Assembly: GCF_001513965.1 (NCBI RefSeq)
Contig: NZ_KQ948031.1
Span: forward strand, 121,091 to 185,090
Direction of reading: 5' to 3'
DNA: 64,000 bases
Source: Streptomyces cellostaticus
Lineage (GTDB): Bacteria > Actinomycetota > Actinomycetes > Streptomycetales > Streptomycetaceae
Shown: positions 61,065 to 64,000 of the stretch, piece by piece
Layout: every line of letters starts with the position of its first letter
Position numbering within the stretch: the stretch's first letter is position 1
Translations under genes and position numbers: made by a program
Notes under the pieces: model-generated
Database searches by the model: none
Seen by the model: the letters and a program-made list of their open reading frames with translations, nothing else
What the model was told of the DNA's origin: nothing

Positions 61065-62338
61065 GCCGCTACGACCACGAGCTTGACCTGGAACGCACGT
61101 TCGCCGCGCTGCCGCCCGCGCGGGGGCGCGGCTTCGCACAGACCTGGTGGGGCCGCACCTGGCTGGGGGCGCTGGAGGACGCGGCGCTGGACGCCGCGGC
61201 GGTGAAGGCGGGACGACGCCTCGCGCGCGCGGGCGCAGTGGGCGCGGTGACCGTGCGACCGGGCCGGGTCACCGCTGTCGTCCGCGATCCGAAAGGGGTG
61301 GCGCACCGGGCCGACGTCCTGGTGCCCGAGCTCTCCGCAGAGCAGTGGGTCCGGTTTCTGGACCTGGCCGTGGAGCAGGCGGGACACCTGGCCGCGCTCC
61401 TCGACGGGGAACTGCCCTCCCACCTGATCGAGGACGCGGCGGTCAGCGGGATCGACCTGTTGCCGGGTCCGGGCGATCTGGAGCCCGAGTGCGACTGCGG
61501 CACATGGGACCACTGCGGGCACACCGCCGCCCTGTGTCACCAGGTGACGCGTCTGCTGGACGAGGATCCCTTCGTGCTGCTACTGATGCGCGGTCGGGCA
61601 AAGAGGGTGCTCCTTGAGGAGCTGCACCTGCGGAGCGCCTCGTCCCCGGACGAGCCCGCCGAGGGCGTGGACGCGGCGGAGGCCTGGGCGGCCGCGGACA
61701 TCCTGCCTCCGCTGCCTGCCCTGCCCGGCCTGCCGAAGACCCCCGGCGGACCGCCGTCCTTCGACACCGAGGTGGCGCCGGCACCAGGGATCGACCCTGC
61801 GGCACTCGAGTACCTGGCCGGGCGGACAGCTGTGGAAGCCCACCGGCTGTTGGTACACGCTCTCAGCGCCGGTGGACAAGGGGACGGCGCCCTCATGGAG
61901 TTGACGACCACTCAGGACGCCGTACGGCTGGCCGACGGGACGACGCCTGGCGCTGTGGCCGACCGGCTCGCCGAGGGGTCGGAGCGGGGCCGCGACGGTT
62001 TGGCCACGGCCGTCCGTGCCTGGCGCGTCGGAGGTGCGGCAGCCCTGGCCGTGCTCGACGAGCAGTGGCGGGTGGAGGGTGCGGCCCTCGCACGCGCGCG
62101 TGCGGCCCTGGAAGCGGCCTGGGAGGGGCCGGAGCGGCCGTCGTTCCGGCCGGTCGGCAACCGGTGGACCGTCCCGGAGGAGCAGGTCCAGCTGCGGCTC
62201 GGCCGGGACGGCCGCTGGTGGCCGTACCGCGAGGAGGACGGCTGCTGGGTCCCGGCCGGCGGTGCCGACCCGGATCCGGCAACGGCACTGTCAGCCGCAC
62301 GGCCGCAACCGGACGACGAGCCGGCCTCAGGTACCTGA
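61061..62338 (+). CDS. SWIM zinc-finger protein
   Basis: A 425-residue protein with an SWIM-type zinc-finger (CxCxnCxH): CDCGTWDHCGHTAALCH near residue 145, preceded by GTW-type sequence. The N-terminal FAQTWWGRTWLGALED is typical of the bacterial family found beside Snf2 helicases. SWIM domains bind DNA or protein. The C-terminal half (from 200) is acidic, then helical (ALARARAALEAAWEGPERPS), with no known domain. ATG 61061 overlaps the SNF2 stop (ATGA), so the two are translationally coupled and probably form a complex in DNA repair or transcription. Confidence 0.92.
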   Translation: MSRYDHELDLERTFAALPPARGRGFAQTWWGRTWLGALEDAALDAAAVKAGRRLARAGAVGAVTVRPGRVTAVVRDPKGVAHRADVLVPELSAEQWVRFLDLAVEQAGHLAALLDGELPSHLIEDAAVSGIDLLPGPGDLEPECDCGTWDHCGHTAALCHQVTRLLDEDPFVLLLMRGRAKRVLLEELHLRSASSPDEPAEGVDAAEAWAAADILPPLPALPGLPKTPGGPPSFDTEVAPAPGIDPAALEYLAGRTAVEAHRLLVHALSAGGQGDGALMELTTTQDAVRLADGTTPGAVADRLAEGSERGRDGLATAVRAWRVGGAAALAVLDEQWRVEGAALARARAALEAAWEGPERPSFRPVGNRWTVPEEQVQLRLGRDGRWWPYREEDGCWVPAGGADPDPATALSAARPQPDDEPASGT

Positions 62339-62471
62339 CAGGCTGTCACTGCTTCGCAACGGGAGCGACTCGACCAGAGGCGGACGCCGCTTGTTCACCC
62401 GTCGGACGTGCGGGGTTCCTCCCATGACCCAAAGGTGGCCGCAACCAACGGAGTTGTTCCCAGGAGGCTCG

Positions 62472-63812
62472 ATGTCCCCGTACGCCAGCGGCCGGCGCCG
62501 TACTCACCGTTCCGTCGCCTCGGGCCTGCCCCTGGCCCTGGCCGCCGCCCTGGTGGCCGCGGGAACGGCCGCGGCGGCGCCGTCCGGAGATGCCCGTGTC
62601 GTCCGCACGGCGACGCTCGGGGAGATCCCGCTCGGCGCGTTCAGCAACGCGCTGCTGCCCGGCAGCGTGGACGACGACCGCGGCGTGCATCTGGGCGGCA
62701 TCGGCAGTGACATCTACCCGGCGGGCCGCAAGGGTGAGTACTGGACGGTGACCGATCGCGGCCCCAACGGCCAGATCAAGGTGGATGGCAAGAAGCGCCG
62801 GACGTTCCCGGTGCCGGGCTTCGATCCCGCGATCGTGAAGATCCGGGTCTCCGGGGACGCGGTCGACGTGATCGACGCGATCCCGCTCACCACGTCCTCG
62901 GGGAAGGCCGTCACCGGGCTGCCCGACCAGAAGGGCCGCGACGAGGCCCCGTACACCTACGACGCCTCAACGCCGCTGTCTTACAACCCGAACGGCCTGG
63001 ACACCGAGGGCATCGTGCGCGCCGAAGACGGGACCTTCTGGCTCGTGGACGAGTACGGGCCCTCGCTCATCCACGTCTCCGCGCGCGGGAAGGTGCTCAC
63101 CCGGTACGTGCCCAAGGGGCTGAACCTCACCGGGACCGACTACCCGGTGGTGGAGTCCCTGCCGTCGGTCCTCCTGCACCGCAAGACCAACCGCGGCTTC
63201 GAGGGGCTGGCGCAGCTTCCCGGCGGCGATCTGGTGATGGCCCTGCAGAGCCCGCTCTCGCTGCCCGACGCGAATGCCGGGGACGCCTCGCGCACGGCCC
63301 GTCTCCTGCGCTTCTCACCGAAGAAGAAGGCCGTCACCGCCGAGTACGCCTACCGGTTCGACCCGGTGAACGTCGTCGACCCCGGTGAGGAGGACACCTC
63401 GGAGCTGAAGATCTCCTCAGTGGTGGCCGTGGGCGGTGACTCACTGTTGGTGGAGGAGCGCACCGACAAGGCGGCCCGGCTGCAACTGGTCAGGCTGGGG
63501 CGCAAGGCCGACATCCTCGGTGGCCCCTGGGACGACGACACGACGTCTCCGTCGCTGGAGCAGCTGGACGACCCGGCCGCCGCAGGTGTCCCCGTGCTGG
63601 CCAAGCGGCTCGTGGTCGACCTGGGCAAGGTCAGCGGCGTGCCGGGGAAGATCGAGGGCATCGCGCGCGTGGACCACGACACGCTCGCTCTCATCAACGA
63701 CAATGACTTCGGGATGACCGACGGTGCGGGCGCGTTCGACGCCCAGGGGCGTCTGGTCGACAGCGGCATCAAGACGACCGTGGTCTACGTCCGGCTGCCC
63801 GAGAACTGCTAG
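62472..63812 (+). CDS. Secreted esterase-like phytase (phytase-like beta-propeller) protein
   Basis: A 446-residue exported protein. The signal peptide ends near AAA-AP (about residue 37). The remainder is the phytase-like esterase domain (PF13449): DRGVHLGGIGSDIYPAG, YWTVTDRGPNGQIKVDGKKR, LDTEGIVRAEDGTFWLVDEY, GFEGLAQLPGGDLVMALQSP and ALINDNDFGMTDGAG. It probably hydrolyses phosphate or other esters outside the cell, but the activity of this family is poorly known. GGAGG lies six bases before ATG 62472. The last gene of the window follows convergently. Confidence 0.9.
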   Translation: MSPYASGRRRTHRSVASGLPLALAAALVAAGTAAAAPSGDARVVRTATLGEIPLGAFSNALLPGSVDDDRGVHLGGIGSDIYPAGRKGEYWTVTDRGPNGQIKVDGKKRRTFPVPGFDPAIVKIRVSGDAVDVIDAIPLTTSSGKAVTGLPDQKGRDEAPYTYDASTPLSYNPNGLDTEGIVRAEDGTFWLVDEYGPSLIHVSARGKVLTRYVPKGLNLTGTDYPVVESLPSVLLHRKTNRGFEGLAQLPGGDLVMALQSPLSLPDANAGDASRTARLLRFSPKKKAVTAEYAYRFDPVNVVDPGEEDTSELKISSVVAVGGDSLLVEERTDKAARLQLVRLGRKADILGGPWDDDTTSPSLEQLDDPAAAGVPVLAKRLVVDLGKVSGVPGKIEGIARVDHDTLALINDNDFGMTDGAGAFDAQGRLVDSGIKTTVVYVRLPENC

Positions 63813-63821
63813 GAGGGGCTT

Positions 63822-64000
63822 TCAGGGCAGTCCGTCCGGGAGAAAGGGCAGGAGCGTCTCCAAGTCGCTCGGGAGTGTGCTCGGGAAGCCGGACGGCAGT
63901 CCGTTCGGCAGCCGCGACGGCAGCCGGCTGGGCAGCTCGGTGGGGAGGCCGAAGGACGGCCGGGCAGAGCGGCTCGTGGTCGTACCGCTGCCCTCCGGCC
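63822..64000 (-). CDS. C-terminus of a leucine-proline-serine repeat protein (5' end outside the window)
   Basis: Only the last 59 codons are visible. They are a run of LP-x repeats: LPTELPSRLPSRLPNGLPSG, then FPSTLPSDLETLLPFLPDGL, ending in a stop at 63822. Such degenerate LPS/LPT repeats occur in low-complexity tails of secreted or cell-wall-associated actinobacterial proteins. Nothing can be said about the rest. The minus-strand reading is favoured because the repeat register continues to the stop codon. Confidence 0.6.
   Translation of the reverse strand, partial: PEGSGTTTSRSARPSFGLPTELPSRLPSRLPNGLPSGFPSTLPSDLETLLPFLPDGLP

Noticed and set aside
1..64000. tRNA, rRNA or prophage modules
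   Set aside because: No cloverleaf-like or rRNA-like segment, integrase, capsid or att-like repeat stood out in reading; a covariance-model search would settle the RNA question.

Overview
The window looks like about 64 kb of a Streptomyces (or close relative) chromosome. Base composition is very GC-rich with strong third-position GC, many genes start with GTG, and several families typical of Streptomyces are present: a conservon, DUF5709, DUF6397, a SpoIIE-type phosphatase/kinase fusion, and the short cysteine-containing leader peptide found upstream of sulfur transport genes. No rRNA, tRNA, CRISPR array or intact mobile element was found. Most of the window resembles ordinary chromosome-arm content, with a few scars and rare genes.

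Layout. 1-6.5 kb: the 5' part of a sugar ABC ATPase with a palindromic operator, a large SpoIIE signalling protein, a cyclase-family enzyme, DUF4177 and a methyltransferase. 6.6-8.7 kb: a cold-adaptation pair, a DEAD-box RNA helicase and a cold-shock protein with a strong terminator. 9-10.9 kb: a secreted DNase I-fold protein that resembles the CdtB genotoxin subunit and is fused to two ricin-type lectin domains. This is the most unusual gene in the window. 11.7-16.5 kb: a baeRF/Rv2629-like protein, a scar carrying only the N-terminus of a YdeP-type oxidoreductase next to an N-terminally short methyltransferase, a PEBP-like protein, a THEP1-type NTPase, an unknown zinc-ribbon protein and a carboxymuconolactone decarboxylase-like protein without its cysteines. 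16.7-21.6 kb: all on the minus strand, a membrane protein, a two-component pair, a GPP34 protein and a secreted carboxylesterase. 22-24.5 kb: an IS630-like remnant, a divergent TetR/RBBP9-hydrolase pair with a clear operator, and YjbQ.

24.6-28.7 kb is an organosulfur uptake locus: a cysteine leader peptide, a possible attenuator, ssuC, ssuB, ssuA and a flavoprotein monooxygenase. 28.7-33.5 kb: MltG, a multidrug-type ABC exporter divergent from a MarR regulator across a palindromic operator, and DctA. 33.7-36.1 kb: two exported enzymes, a PNGase A-like glycoamidase (mainly a eukaryotic family) and an L,D-transpeptidase-like lipoprotein. 36.3-39.9 kb: a heterodimeric ABC exporter whose two ATPase domains have complementary defects, leaving one complete ATP site. 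40-40.6 kb: a degenerate 42/84-bp minisatellite. 41-47.2 kb: DUF5709, zinc-independent ribosomal protein L31, a YdjM-like membrane protein, a Ski2-like helicase, TesB and DUF6397.

47.3-53.3 kb is the signalling core: an orphan roadblock protein, an F420/FMN split-barrel protein, a complete conservon (sensor kinase, roadblock, DUF742, small GTPase) and an MHYT membrane sensor. 53.4-58 kb: small regulatory and metabolic genes, including a PadR/hydrolase divergent pair and an MpaB-like oxygenase. 58.2-62.3 kb: a translationally coupled SNF2 helicase and SWIM zinc-finger pair, with a rare TTA codon in the helicase. The window ends with a secreted phytase-like esterase and the C-terminus of a leucine-proline-rich repeat protein.
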